A DNA stretch of 64,000 nt from ECT2AJA-110-A sp035399845 (GCA_035399845.1 DAOPJV010000017.1:31213-95212); one strand, 5' to 3'. Shown: positions 8,948 to 18,510, counted from the first letter of the stretch. The notes: generated from the sequence alone by a model not told the origin. Translations and numbers: made by a program.

Positions 8948-11743
8948 TCAGGACTTCTTCGCCTGAATCGCCTCTTTCAGCGCGTCGAGTTTCTCACGCC
9001 ATTCGTCGGCCCTGGCGGGCTGTTCCCACGCGTCGTAGAGATCGATGATGCGATGCAAGGCGTCGATTCGGTAGGCGACGAGATGGCTCTTCTCGCCGGC
9101 GCTCGATTCAATGACGCTGTAGGAATCAACGACAAGCGGCGCCGCTTCGTCGAATCGCTCTTGCTTCGTCAGGCATTCCCCGAGCGTGCTCTGCGCCAGG
9201 GCGATGAGCCACGGATCCGGCGCGTCCGCGTCTTCCCTGGCTTTCAGGACCTCACGCAGAATCGGCTCCGCCTCCGCGACGGCGCCGGACTTGAGCAGCA
9301 TCATGCCGAGTCCCGCCAGAGGTGTCTGAACATTCGGATGATTCTCATCGAAGTGCCTGCGGCTGATGTCGACGGCCTGCTCGTAGTAGTTCTTCGCGGA
9401 GTCGTAGTCCTTCTGCATGCGACTGAGTGAGGCGAGGTTGCTGAGGATCATGGCGACCTGGGAATGATCCTCTCCCCAGATTTTGCGATAGATGCGAAGG
9501 ACCTCTTCGAAGGCCTCCCGGGCGCCGGCGTAGTCACCGCGATTGGCGTGCAGCGTGGCAAGGTTGTTCAGTGTCGTGGCGACTTCGTCGTGTTCGTCGC
9601 CCCAGTAGGCGCGACGGATCGCCAGGGCGCGTTCGAAGTAGGACTCGGCGTCCTTGTTGGCGCCCGTGTAGTAGCAGTTGGCGCCCAGCATGTTGAGGCT
9701 CGTTGCCACGCGCGGATGATCCGGGCCGTACACCCGCATGTTGATGGCGAGCGCCTCCTGCAGGATTGCTTCGGCCTCGACGAACTTCCGCTGGCGCTGC
9801 AGGACGGAGGCGAGGTCCGTCATCGTGGCGGCGGCGTCCGGATGGATGTCGCCCGGCTGGTTGCGATAAATCGCCAGCGCGTCGCGGTACATCGCTTCCG
9901 ACTCTGGAAACCTGCCTTCTTTTTCTCGGAGAGACGCCAGTCGATTCATGCACACGGCGACGTTCATGGGTGTGACACTTGAATCGCCGCTGGTCAGTCG
10001 TCCCTGCAGAATCTCGAGCGCCGTTTCAAAGTGGACCGCGGCCGCGTCAAAGTGATCCCGATCCATCTCCAGCACGCCGAGGAAGGCGCGGCACTCCGCG
10101 ACGAGCGCGTGCGTCGGTCCGAAGAGGCGTTCGCGCATCGCCATCGCCTCGCGCTCCAGGCGTTCGGATTCATCCGGATTGGCCGCGAGGTATTCGAGGC
10201 GAGCGAGACCGTGGAGGCTCAGGGCGATCAGCGGATGATCGGGCCCGAGTGTGTCCCGATGCGCTTTGAGACCGTCGAGCAGGATGCGTCGGGCGTCGTC
10301 GAATCGACCCAGTTCGCGATAGGCGACGGCGATCGTGTTGAGCAGTTCCAGGCGAACTTCAGGCTGATCCGAGAGCGACCGCTTCAGGCGCCGCGCGCCG
10401 TCGTCCAGCACTTCGCCGAGCGTGAGCTCTTTGCCGCGCGCTTCCGTCGGGTTGGCGCTTTCGAACAGGCTGGTGAGGAAATCCGTCGCCTCTCTCGCTC
10501 TGGTCGTTTCGCGCCGCGCCTCTTTCTCAGAGGCTTCGGCGCGCACCAGGTTCGCCTCGGCCAGTGTGCGCTGTCGGGCTTCGTTGTCACGGGCGTCACG
10601 GGCGTCGGCGTAGAGCAGGCTCATCCAGACGGAGAAGCCCACGACAGAGACGAACAGGGCCACCGCGAGACTGACGGGCGCCTTGTGACGACGGATCTGC
10701 TTGCTGAGGATATAGGCGGTCGAGTCGCGCTTGGCGTCGATCGCCTCGCCGCGAAGGTAGCGCTGAATATCGCGCCCCAGCTCGCCCGCCGACTGATAGC
10801 GGCGAATGGGTTCCTTGCTGAGGCACTTGAGGACGATCGTCTCGACTTCGTGATTGATGTCGCCTCGCAGGGAGCGGGGTGATTTCGGCGTGGCGTTTGC
10901 GATGTTGTCGACAAGCGTTCGCATGTTCCCCGTAACGCCGTAGGGGAACTCGCCTGTGAGCATCTGGTAAAGCAGGACGCCGAGGGAATAGACATCCGTT
11001 CGGACGTCCACGGCCTCGGGGCGACCGTCCGTCTGCTCGGGGCTGGCCCACGGCAGCGAGCCGACGAACTGCCCCGTGATCGTCGGCGCGGCGGGGCCAT
11101 CGATGTCATTCGCCTCATCCAGATTGCTCAGCTTTGCGAGACCAAAGTCGAGGATATGGGGTTCGCCGGCGTGATCAACGCGGATATTGCTGGGTTTCAG
11201 ATCGCGATGGATAACGCCGCGAAGATGGGCGACATTCATCGCGTCGCAGATTCGCGAAAAGAGCGTCAGGCAGGCGCGCACGTCCATGGGCTTGCCCGTC
11301 GTGCGCTGCACATCCTGGACGTAGTCGTCGAGCGGGCGCCCCGGGATGTAGTCCATGACAAAGTAAAAGAAGCCTGAAGAGGCGCCGCTGTCATGGATCG
11401 TGACGATGTTCGGATGGCGCAGGCCCGCCAGGACCTGGATCTCTCGCTCGAATCGAACGCGATCAGAGGCGCCGGCAAACGGGCCCTCGCGCAGCACCTT
11501 GATCGCGACTTCGCGCTGCGTTGACAACTGGATCGCCTTATAGACGACGCCCTGGCCACCGCGATGGATTTCCCCGATCAGCCTGTAATTTGCGAAGCGA
11601 TCCGGTCCCGCGTGGGCGCCTCGCAGGCCGCCGGGAAGCGGCTCGCCGGGAGATTTGGTTGCGCTGAGGCTGGCGCGAAGTCGCACCTCGGACATCTGGC
11701 GTCGGGCGCGATGAATCAAGTCCCAGTCGCGATCCTGGTTCAT
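8948..11743 (-). CDS. Membrane Ser/Thr protein kinase with C-terminal TPR array
   Basis: 931 residues. The Hanks-type kinase domain spans about residues 53-330: glycine-rich loop GEIHRGGQGVVYKA, ATP-anchoring Lys82, HRDLKPSN with catalytic Asp181, DFG at 199-201, and PEQ in place of APE. A transmembrane helix lies near 356-378, followed by a coiled stretch rich in Arg/Glu and then at least eight TPRs (for example NLATLHANRGDYAGAREAFEEVL-type units), presumably on the outer side. The catalytic residues are intact, so it should be an active kinase. It lies 123 bp downstream of an ECF sigma gene on the same strand, the standard planctomycete sigma/kinase arrangement, which implies phosphorylation-linked control of that sigma factor. 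Confidence 0.92.
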   Translation of the reverse strand: MNQDRDWDLIHRARRQMSEVRLRASLSATKSPGEPLPGGLRGAHAGPDRFANYRLIGEIHRGGQGVVYKAIQLSTQREVAIKVLREGPFAGASDRVRFEREIQVLAGLRHPNIVTIHDSGASSGFFYFVMDYIPGRPLDDYVQDVQRTTGKPMDVRACLTLFSRICDAMNVAHLRGVIHRDLKPSNIRVDHAGEPHILDFGLAKLSNLDEANDIDGPAAPTITGQFVGSLPWASPEQTDGRPEAVDVRTDVYSLGVLLYQMLTGEFPYGVTGNMRTLVDNIANATPKSPRSLRGDINHEVETIVLKCLSKEPIRRYQSAGELGRDIQRYLRGEAIDAKRDSTAYILSKQIRRHKAPVSLAVALFVSVVGFSVWMSLLYADARDARDNEARQRTLAEANLVRAEASEKEARRETTRAREATDFLTSLFESANPTEARGKELTLGEVLDDGARRLKRSLSDQPEVRLELLNTIAVAYRELGRFDDARRILLDGLKAHRDTLGPDHPLIALSLHGLARLEYLAANPDESERLEREAMAMRERLFGPTHALVAECRAFLGVLEMDRDHFDAAAVHFETALEILQGRLTSGDSSVTPMNVAVCMNRLASLREKEGRFPESEAMYRDALAIYRNQPGDIHPDAAATMTDLASVLQRQRKFVEAEAILQEALAINMRVYGPDHPRVATSLNMLGANCYYTGANKDAESYFERALAIRRAYWGDEHDEVATTLNNLATLHANRGDYAGAREAFEEVLRIYRKIWGEDHSQVAMILSNLASLSRMQKDYDSAKNYYEQAVDISRRHFDENHPNVQTPLAGLGMMLLKSGAVAEAEPILREVLKAREDADAPDPWLIALAQSTLGECLTKQERFDEAAPLVVDSYSVIESSAGEKSHLVAYRIDALHRIIDLYDAWEQPARADEWREKLDALKEAIQAKKS

Positions 11744-11866
11744 GTCCGAGCTATCTCCGAGACGCCCATCCGGGGCGAAGGTCGACTTGAAAACCTGACG
11801 CGTTACGGCGTCCCGCTCGCGAGATGGACGAACGCTGTCACTTAAGCGACATCCAGGTTGCGCAAC

Positions 11867-12490
11867 TCACGCCAGCCTGGAAAACATGCCTGAATCCGAC
11901 GCGAACGATTCCCGCAGGCAGTCGAAGGCCCGTGAGCGGAGCATGTAGATCGCGCCCGTGGATCGTTTCATCCGCTCGCCGACTTCCGCGGCGGAGAGGC
12001 CTTCCAGTTCGTAGAGCCGAATGACCGTCGCATAATCGTCAGGGATGCGGGACAGGGCGGCGTCGATCGCGTTCTTGAGTTCACTCCTGGCGACGTGCCG
12101 GCTGGGTGTCGTCGTCGTGAAGCCAAGTCCTTCCAGCAGGGCGAACGACGTCTCGTCGCCGGCGCCCTGAACGATTCGATTGTCAGGCTGCGGACGTTTG
12201 AGTCGTTCGAGTTCGCGAATGGCGTCTCGGAGGTTGTTGTCGGCGATTCGGCCGACCCAGCCCGCGAACGATCCCGGTCCCTTGAATTCAAACCGGGAGA
12301 TCCGCAGGAACGCCTCCAGGTACGTGACCTGCAGCACATCGTCTACATCGAGGACGGAATTCCATTTGGACGAAATTGCGGACGCCAGCCTGGCCCGCAG
12401 TTGTGGGGCGGCCAGATGCAGCAGTTTGGCGAGCGCCTCTTCGTCGCCAGAGACGGCCTGGGCGACGACGCTCTCTTCCTGTGAATCCAT
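11867..12490 (-). CDS. ECF-type RNA polymerase sigma factor
   Basis: 207 residues. Region 2 is recognisable in DVDDVLQVTYLEAFLRISRF and FAGWVGRIADNNLRDAIREL (the -10 binding and melting helices). Region 4 is the helix-turn-helix YELEGLSAAEVGERMKRSTGAIYMLRSRAFDCLRE, split here only for description. A 50-residue linker separates them. No anti-sigma factor gene is adjacent; the kinase with TPRs follows instead, so activation is probably by phosphorylation or protein contact rather than by a classical membrane anti-sigma. The divergent gene across the 357-bp spacer encodes a secreted PPC/TSP3 protein and could be a target, which is speculative. Confidence 0.9.
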   Translation of the reverse strand: MDSQEESVVAQAVSGDEEALAKLLHLAAPQLRARLASAISSKWNSVLDVDDVLQVTYLEAFLRISRFEFKGPGSFAGWVGRIADNNLRDAIRELERLKRPQPDNRIVQGAGDETSFALLEGLGFTTTTPSRHVARSELKNAIDAALSRIPDDYATVIRLYELEGLSAAEVGERMKRSTGAIYMLRSRAFDCLRESFASDSGMFSRLA

Positions 12491-12847
12491 GGGCGACTCC
12501 CGACGGCCGGCGCGTTTGCGTTTGCGTGAGAAAAAGGGCTCGATGCGGACGCTCCTAGCCTACCGCGGTCGAATCCCCCCATCAAGCGCAACAGGCCTGT
12601 TTCGCCCGTGGTTGTCGCTCGATCGCGATTGCGCCGTTTGGAGTTTCCCGCCCGCGTTGTTGGGCGCCGCATTTTCAATCGTGCGGAGCGTCGGTCCGAG
12701 ATTGTCCCGACGCCGCCACCTCCGTTCGCTGGATCGCGTCACTGGATACGCCATTGCGCGGAAATGTCATCTTTTGCGTGAGTGAATTCTCGCGATCGAC
12801 GCTTCATTCGGACCGGCTGAGCGAAGCGTCTCATCCGGAGGAGTCAT
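12491..12847. other. Divergent intergenic region between ECF sigma gene and secreted protein gene
   Basis: This stretch must hold both divergent promoters. I see no clear -10/-35 pair and no credible gene. The only strong signal is GGAGGAG at 12837-12843, a consensus Shine-Dalgarno for the plus-strand gene or for a short leader frame. Confidence 0.5.
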
Positions 12848-15259
12848 GTGCGCCGAGCGTGTTGTACCGATGATGAACATCGGACTCTCGATCGGTCGCG
12901 CCGAACCGATGCGGGAGTATTGACGATGTTTTCCGGAGAGTTCAGGCCGTTACGCGAGTTCCGTTGTCGCAGGTCGCGGGCGAGCCATCGCCTCGTGATG
13001 GCCACGATTGTGATGGGGGGATTGATTCCGACGATGGGGCCCGGATGCCCATCGGAAACGGAACCCAACGATGTCTTCAATGAGGCCGATGAGATCCGAT
13101 TCGGCTCTTTCAGTGGTGGAAAGATCGAGCCGATTGCGGATATCGATCTCTGGCGACGCGCTGAGGTTCAAACCGGCGATCTGGTGTACGCGTATGTCGA
13201 CAGCTCGAATTCCGGCGCGAGCAAGGACTCGTTTCTGACTGTGGTCGCTGACGACACGGCGACGGTCATCGGTTCGGATGACAGCAGCGGTCCGGAGGGC
13301 GGGTCCGTCGTCGCGGGCGCTGAGATCCAGCAGTCCGGCGACGTTTACTTTCGCGTCAACGAAGACGGGGACAACATGGAGATTTCGAACTACCTGTTCT
13401 ACCAGGCGATTCTGGATCCGTCGGATGTCGGACAGGAGTCGGAACTGAACAGCACGCCCGTCGTGGCAAACCTGGTCACGAACCCGCTCATGGAGGGGAC
13501 GGTCAATGGCGCGGATGTGGACTACTTCAGGTTCTACGCCAGAACTGCGTCCGTGATTGTTGCGATCATTGACGAAGATCCGGACGGCGACGGTGATCTG
13601 ACGGATACATACGTCGACCTGCTGGATACGGACGGCGTCACGGTGCTGGCGACGGGCGACAACATCAACGCCAATCCGGACAATGCGATCGGCGGCTACG
13701 GTCCCCTGATGGACGGCGTCTATTACCTGCGCATCCGCAATGGCGGGTTCGGCGTCGATTCCAATTACCGGTTCACGCTGCTCGTTACCGGCATGCCCTA
13801 TGCGGACGCCGATGGCGACATGGTTCCCGACTCGGATGACAACTGTCCCTCTGTCGCCAACGCCGATCAGGCCGACACGGACGCCGACGGATTCGGTGAC
13901 GTGTGCGACGCGTGTCCGATGAGCGAGCTGAAGGCGGAGGATCCCGGGGACTGCGGATGCGACGCGCCGGACATCGATATCGACGGCGATGGTGTCATCG
14001 ACTGCGGCCTCGAGGACCCCGCGCGGGCGCTGCTGCCGAGAGCCGGTCTTCTCCTGGCGACGAATGTCACAAAACACACCGTGGTTGCGTTTGATCCAAC
14101 GGATGGAACGCTCGTCGATCCGGAATTCGTTCCGGCGGACCCGGCGCACATGGCGATTCCGGTCGATGTGACGCTGGGGCCCGATCAGCAGACGGTCCTT
14201 GTGTCCGACGCCGATACCAACGCCGTTCATCAGTTCGATCTGGACGGGCGGTACATGGGGATCTTTGCGCCGACGGGGGGCGTCAACGTTTCGATTCTGG
14301 AGGGACCGACGGGCATGGCCTGGAGACCGAACGGTCATCTGCTGGTGGGCGTCAGCACCGGCCCGAACGCCGACGCCATCGCGGAATTCGATCGCGACGG
14401 TAACTACCTCGGGAACTTCGTCGATTCGGGCGTCGGTGGATTGTTCAAGCCGATCGATCTGCTGGTTCATTCCAATGGGCGGCTGTACGTCACGATGCAG
14501 AGCGACACGATTCTCGAATATGACGAGAACGGCGTTCCGATTCAGGATTACGCAAAGGGCTCCGTCAGCAGGAAGTTCCAGTTAATGGAACGCCCCAACG
14601 GCAATGTTCAGGTCGCGGCGAGTGATGACGGCGTTGTGGGACTGATTACGTTTGTAGTCGATGGCGAAGCGGTGCAGCGGGATGCGCCGATGGAGCTCGC
14701 CGCCTTCTTTGGTATGGCGATGCTCGATGATGGCCATCAGCTCGTCAACGCGACTCCGACGACCGTCAGCGGCATCGAAGCCAGTAATACGTATCTCGTT
14801 GACGCCGATGGCAGGTTGGTTCGTCTCGTCTATCCGGGCGCCGGCATGCTGCTGATCAATCGTGTCGTGCAGGATCTCGACGCCGATGCGGATGGGACGC
14901 CCGATGTTCTGGATGGCTGTCCGGACGATCCCGAAAAGACGGCGCCAGGTCAGTGCGGCTGCGGCCAGGTCGACGTTGACAGCGATGGCGACGGAGTCGC
15001 CGACTGCGTCGATCAATGTCCCGATGATCCGATGAATGACTCCGACGGGGATGGTGTCTGCGACAGTGGTGATCTTTGTCCGGGGCAGGACGATCTCCTC
15101 GACGCCAACGCCGACGGCGCGCCCGACTGTCTTGCCGGACCGGACCCGGCCGAAGTCCCGACGGGCGGCGAATGTTGCGGCGGCGGCATGCCGATGCTGA
15201 TGCCCTTCATGCTGCTCGGCTGGAGCCGCATGCGACGGCGAACGCGCCGACGTTCATGA
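12848..15259 (+). CDS. Large secreted protein: PPC-like domain, beta-propeller-like region, thrombospondin type 3 repeats, C-terminal anchor
   Basis: 803 residues if the GTG at 12848 is used (4 nt after GGAGGAG); an ATG at 12926 gives a more usual N-region. A hydrophobic segment (LVMATIVMGGLIPTMGPG) ends at a Cys and is followed by SETEPNDVF. The first half has two PPC-type units that start with EPND or ADVDYFRF. Next come calcium-binding DxDxDG repeats (DADGDMVPDSDDNCP), an NHL-like stretch (HQFDLDGRYMGIF, EFDRDGNYLGNF), and a second DxDxDG array (DSDGDGVADCVDQCP). The tail ECCGGGMPMLMPFMLLGW followed by RMRRRTRRR is a Cys/Gly motif, a hydrophobic helix and a basic end, like a surface-sorting signal. 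The role is presumably structural or adhesive at the envelope. Confidence 0.8.
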   Translation: MRRACCTDDEHRTLDRSRRTDAGVLTMFSGEFRPLREFRCRRSRASHRLVMATIVMGGLIPTMGPGCPSETEPNDVFNEADEIRFGSFSGGKIEPIADIDLWRRAEVQTGDLVYAYVDSSNSGASKDSFLTVVADDTATVIGSDDSSGPEGGSVVAGAEIQQSGDVYFRVNEDGDNMEISNYLFYQAILDPSDVGQESELNSTPVVANLVTNPLMEGTVNGADVDYFRFYARTASVIVAIIDEDPDGDGDLTDTYVDLLDTDGVTVLATGDNINANPDNAIGGYGPLMDGVYYLRIRNGGFGVDSNYRFTLLVTGMPYADADGDMVPDSDDNCPSVANADQADTDADGFGDVCDACPMSELKAEDPGDCGCDAPDIDIDGDGVIDCGLEDPARALLPRAGLLLATNVTKHTVVAFDPTDGTLVDPEFVPADPAHMAIPVDVTLGPDQQTVLVSDADTNAVHQFDLDGRYMGIFAPTGGVNVSILEGPTGMAWRPNGHLLVGVSTGPNADAIAEFDRDGNYLGNFVDSGVGGLFKPIDLLVHSNGRLYVTMQSDTILEYDENGVPIQDYAKGSVSRKFQLMERPNGNVQVAASDDGVVGLITFVVDGEAVQRDAPMELAAFFGMAMLDDGHQLVNATPTTVSGIEASNTYLVDADGRLVRLVYPGAGMLLINRVVQDLDADADGTPDVLDGCPDDPEKTAPGQCGCGQVDVDSDGDGVADCVDQCPDDPMNDSDGDGVCDSGDLCPGQDDLLDANADGAPDCLAGPDPAEVPTGGECCGGGMPMLMPFMLLGWSRMRRRTRRRS

Positions 15260-15374
15260 GTCAATGATGCGGCCGATGGACCGCGATGAGGAAGACCCGT
15301 TTCGAGTCGCGGGTCGATGGCTTCGGCCGTCGGCCCGCGGCTTTTCGTCGCACGAACGCAATATCACATTTGCG

Positions 15375-17099
15375 TCATTGTCGAATCGGCCACGGCTGCA
15401 CGCCGCAGCGATTTGCCCACGCCTCGTAAGCCGCCTTCAACTCCGCGACCTTCTCCAGGTGGTCCTTTGCAACGTCATGCAGTTCCGTGCGATCCTCCGT
15501 CATGTGGTAGAGCCGCCACGGTTCACGATGCGGTGCGACGAGTTTCCAGTCGCCAATCCGGACGGCGCGATTGCCCTCATGCTCCCAGCACAGAGCGCCG
15601 CGATCGAACGATGGCGTTCCCCTGAGGACCGGCAGGAGATTCCGGCCCTCCGCCGGTGGAATCGGTCGGCCTTGATAGTCCTTCGGATAGATGGCGCCGG
15701 CCGCCGCGAGTATCGTCGGCATGAGGTCGAGCACGTTACCGACGTGCTTCTTCTCAATCCGACCTGGCTCAAGACGGCCCGCCGGCCAGCGGACGATGCA
15801 TGGCGCCGAAATGCCGCCTTCCTCCGTGAAGTGCTTGAATCGTCGGAACGGCGTGTTGGACGCATTGGCCCAGGCCGGTCCATAGCTCTGGTAGACCGTT
15901 TCGGGGCCGGGCGCGTGTTCGGGGCGATTGCCGACGTGGATCTTCCGACCGTCTCGTGTGCGATCCGGAATGTCGTACCACTCGGGGCGCACGTTCTCCT
16001 GGCAGGCGCCGTTGTCGGACAGGAACACGATCAGCGTGTTGTCATCGATACCCGCCTTTCGGAGCGTGGCGGCGATACGACCGACGCCTCGATCCATGCA
16101 CTCGATCATGCCGGCGTAGACCGCCATGCGCTGCGCCTGCCAGTCTTTCGCCTTCGCGTCTTCCCAGGGACCGACGGCGCTGGCGCCGTCATTCAGGGAT
16201 TTCGCAGATGCGCGCGGTGACAATCCCCATTCCTTCTTCACCATTCCCAGTTCGATGAGTCGGCTGAAGCGCTCTTCGCGAATGGCGTCCCAGCCGACTT
16301 TGTAGGTGTCGCTGTATCGCTTGATGTCCTCGTCGCGAGCCTGCATCGGCCAGTGCGGCGCCGTGTAGGCGACGTAGAGAAAGAAGGGATTCTCGTCCCT
16401 GGCGTACCTGTCGATCATCTCGATCGTGTGATCCGTGATGAAGTCGGTGTAGTAGAAGTCCGCGCGGTCGGGTCGGATGGGCTCGTCGTTGTGAACGAGA
16501 CCGTAGGGATCGTAGAAGCTGTCGACGCCGGGAATCGTGCCCCAGAACTCCTCGAATCCGCGATGCGTCGGCCAGTTGTCCGTGCTGGGGGAAATGGGCG
16601 TGTCGTTTTCAAATGCAAGCATCGCCTTCTGTTGTTCACCCGGCGCGCGAGCGATGTTCAGACGACAGAGGTGCCACTTGCCGACCATCCCGGTGCGATA
16701 GCCGCTTTGCCGCAGGGCCTCGGCGATCGTGACACAGTGGTCGTTGAGTTCGCCCTCGTAGCCCGGCCTGCCGTGATTCTGGTTCATGTGACCCAGACCC
16801 GTCTGATGGGGGTACAGCCCCGTCAGAATGGATGCGCGCGTCGGGCAGCAACGGGCCATGTTGTAGAACTGCGTGAAACGGACGCCTTCGCGCGCCAGCT
16901 GGTCCAGGGCGGGTGTGTGGATCTCGCCGCCGTAGCATCCGATGTCGGAGAAGCCCATGTCGTCGGCGAGGATGATGATGACGTTCGGACGGCGTGATGA
17001 CTGGGCGGTCGTCGGCGCCTGCGCGTTCAGCGAGACGGGCGTGAACAGCGCCGCGACGAGGCAAGGGGTGGCAAGGAAGCGCATGGAGCGGCGGGGCAT
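15375..17099 (-). CDS. Exported type I sulfatase (arylsulfatase family)
   Basis: 574 residues with a signal peptide (FLATPCLVAALFTPVSLNAQA). Metal-binding Asp46-Asp47 lie in IIILADDMGFSD. The formylglycine motif CCPTRASILTG (C-x-P-x-R, modified residue Cys84) is of the aerobic, FGE-dependent type. Later metal-site residues are in FLSDNGACQ. It hydrolyses sulfate esters, most likely on sulfated polysaccharides, in the periplasm or outside. I set the start at 17099 because AGGAG lies 9 nt upstream and the signal peptide starts there; the frame stays open 55 codons further. It follows the FGE gene by 29 nt on the same strand, so enzyme and maturase are probably co-expressed. Confidence 0.93.
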   Translation of the reverse strand: MPRRSMRFLATPCLVAALFTPVSLNAQAPTTAQSSRRPNVIIILADDMGFSDIGCYGGEIHTPALDQLAREGVRFTQFYNMARCCPTRASILTGLYPHQTGLGHMNQNHGRPGYEGELNDHCVTIAEALRQSGYRTGMVGKWHLCRLNIARAPGEQQKAMLAFENDTPISPSTDNWPTHRGFEEFWGTIPGVDSFYDPYGLVHNDEPIRPDRADFYYTDFITDHTIEMIDRYARDENPFFLYVAYTAPHWPMQARDEDIKRYSDTYKVGWDAIREERFSRLIELGMVKKEWGLSPRASAKSLNDGASAVGPWEDAKAKDWQAQRMAVYAGMIECMDRGVGRIAATLRKAGIDDNTLIVFLSDNGACQENVRPEWYDIPDRTRDGRKIHVGNRPEHAPGPETVYQSYGPAWANASNTPFRRFKHFTEEGGISAPCIVRWPAGRLEPGRIEKKHVGNVLDLMPTILAAAGAIYPKDYQGRPIPPAEGRNLLPVLRGTPSFDRGALCWEHEGNRAVRIGDWKLVAPHREPWRLYHMTEDRTELHDVAKDHLEKVAELKAAYEAWANRCGVQPWPIRQ

Positions 17100-17128
17100 C
17101 GGACGGATCTCCTTCGCATGTCTGCGAA

Positions 17129-18277
17129 TCAATGGTCTCTGGGTTTCGGACGGGGCCGCCGTTTGAGCCAGGCCTCGCGCGTCATCACGCATCGAAAGCC
17201 GAGATGCTGAAGTCCGGAATCGGGCGACGACGCCATCCGGGCGCTGGGGCGATAGCTGGCGCAATAGCTGTCGTTGCAGAGGAATGAACCGCCGCGTTGT
17301 ACACGAACTTCCGGCGCGTGGGGATTTCGAGGATCGAAGCTCTTGTCAGGGCCCATGGGATTCACGGCGACTTTGACGCCGTCGGCGCCTGTCAGGTTCG
17401 CGACGCGCATCGCGTAGGTGTCTTCGCGATAGAGGTCGGCGCACCATTCCCAGACGTTGCCGGCCATGTCGTACAGGCCATAGCCATTGGGAGGGAATTG
17501 CTTCACGGGGGCGGCGCCGATGTAACCGTCCTTCGCGGTGTTCTCATACGGGAATCGGCCCTGCCACGTGTTGCAGCGTGTGGCGTCGATGGGCGCATCG
17601 CCCCAGTCGTTGACCTTGCCATCGAGTCCCCCGCGCGCCGCGAACTCCCATTGCGCTTCTGTCGGCAGCGACTTGCCCGCCCAGTCGGCGTAGGCGACGG
17701 CGTCCTCGAAGGCGATCTGGACAACAGGGTAGTCGTCCATGCCCTTGATGTCACTCTTCGGTCCGGCCGGATGGCGCCAGTTGGCGCCGATCGTCCACTC
17801 CCACCAGCCGGCGGGGTTGCGAAGGTCGACCGGATGCGATGGCGGTCGGAAAACGAGCGAGCCCGGGCGCAGCGTGGCGTCATCCGGCCTGGGTGTTCCG
17901 TCGGGCAGCTGCTTCTTCAGTTCATTCCAGTCGATGGGGCGCTCCGCGATCGTCCTGTAACCCGTCGCCTTCACAAAGGCGGCGTACCGGGCGTTCGTGA
18001 CTTCCGTGGCGTCGATCCAGAACCCCTCCACGCGAACGCGATGCACGGGGGACTCGTCCCTGCGTGCAAGCGGATCCACGCTCCCCATGCTGAAGTCGCC
18101 CCCGGGAATCCAGACCATCCCCGGCGGCGCGCCGTCATCGATCGCGGCGGGCGCCGTAGTTGTCGCGGGCCCGGGACGATCCGGCGTATCGCAGCGCGCG
18201 CTCGATGGCGAGGCGAGCGAGATCGCGACGATCGCAATCCCGGCGATGAAGGACGATTGTGAAACCTGATCAACCAT
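17129..18277 (-). CDS. Exported formylglycine-generating enzyme (SUMF1/FGE family)
   Basis: 382 residues. A hydrophobic leader (FIAGIAIVAISLASPSSA) is followed by the FGE-sulfatase domain from about residue 50: MVWIPGGDFSMGS, the LPTEAQWEFAARGG signature, GNVWEWC, and RGGSFLCNDSYCASYRP. Cys334 and Cys339 in the last motif match the copper-binding cysteine pair of true FGEs, so this is likely catalytic and not one of the Cys-less SUMF1-like proteins. It oxidises the sulfatase motif Cys to formylglycine. It lies 29 nt upstream of a sulfatase gene with a matching C-x-P-x-R motif. The leader implies the reaction takes place outside the cytoplasm, unlike well-studied cytosolic bacterial FGEs. Confidence 0.88.
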   Translation of the reverse strand: MVDQVSQSSFIAGIAIVAISLASPSSARCDTPDRPGPATTTAPAAIDDGAPPGMVWIPGGDFSMGSVDPLARRDESPVHRVRVEGFWIDATEVTNARYAAFVKATGYRTIAERPIDWNELKKQLPDGTPRPDDATLRPGSLVFRPPSHPVDLRNPAGWWEWTIGANWRHPAGPKSDIKGMDDYPVVQIAFEDAVAYADWAGKSLPTEAQWEFAARGGLDGKVNDWGDAPIDATRCNTWQGRFPYENTAKDGYIGAAPVKQFPPNGYGLYDMAGNVWEWCADLYREDTYAMRVANLTGADGVKVAVNPMGPDKSFDPRNPHAPEVRVQRGGSFLCNDSYCASYRPSARMASSPDSGLQHLGFRCVMTREAWLKRRPRPKPRDH

Positions 18278-18430
18278 CTGGCGACGAACTTACGGAAGTT
18301 CATCTCGCCCTTCAAGAGATTTGTGAGTTCAATCGGCCCCTGTCGAGGGACTCTTCGATGAAAGACGGCGCGATGCGACAATCGCGCGTCGAATGCGACA
18401 TCCGTCAGGGATCGTGTCGCCGACGGCGGC

Positions 18431-18476
18431 GAAAAAAGAAAGCGGCCGCCGACGAGCGTGGCTCGTCGACGGCCGC
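18431..18476 (-). terminator. Rho-independent terminator after the 1307-residue protein gene
   Basis: An inverted repeat of 16 positions with one mismatch (15 pairs; arms 18442-18457 and 18461-18476) closes a 3-nt loop. On the minus strand it is followed by TTTCTTTTTTC. It lies 35 bp past the stop at 18511. Confidence 0.85.
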
Positions 18477-18510
18477 GAGATTCAGCGATCGTATGTCATC
18501 GCAGGCCGGG

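Noticed and set aside
12950..14470. 506-codon open frame antisense to the PPC/TSP3 protein
   Set aside because: Antisense shadow with Arg/Asp/Val bias; the plus-strand protein has clear domains.
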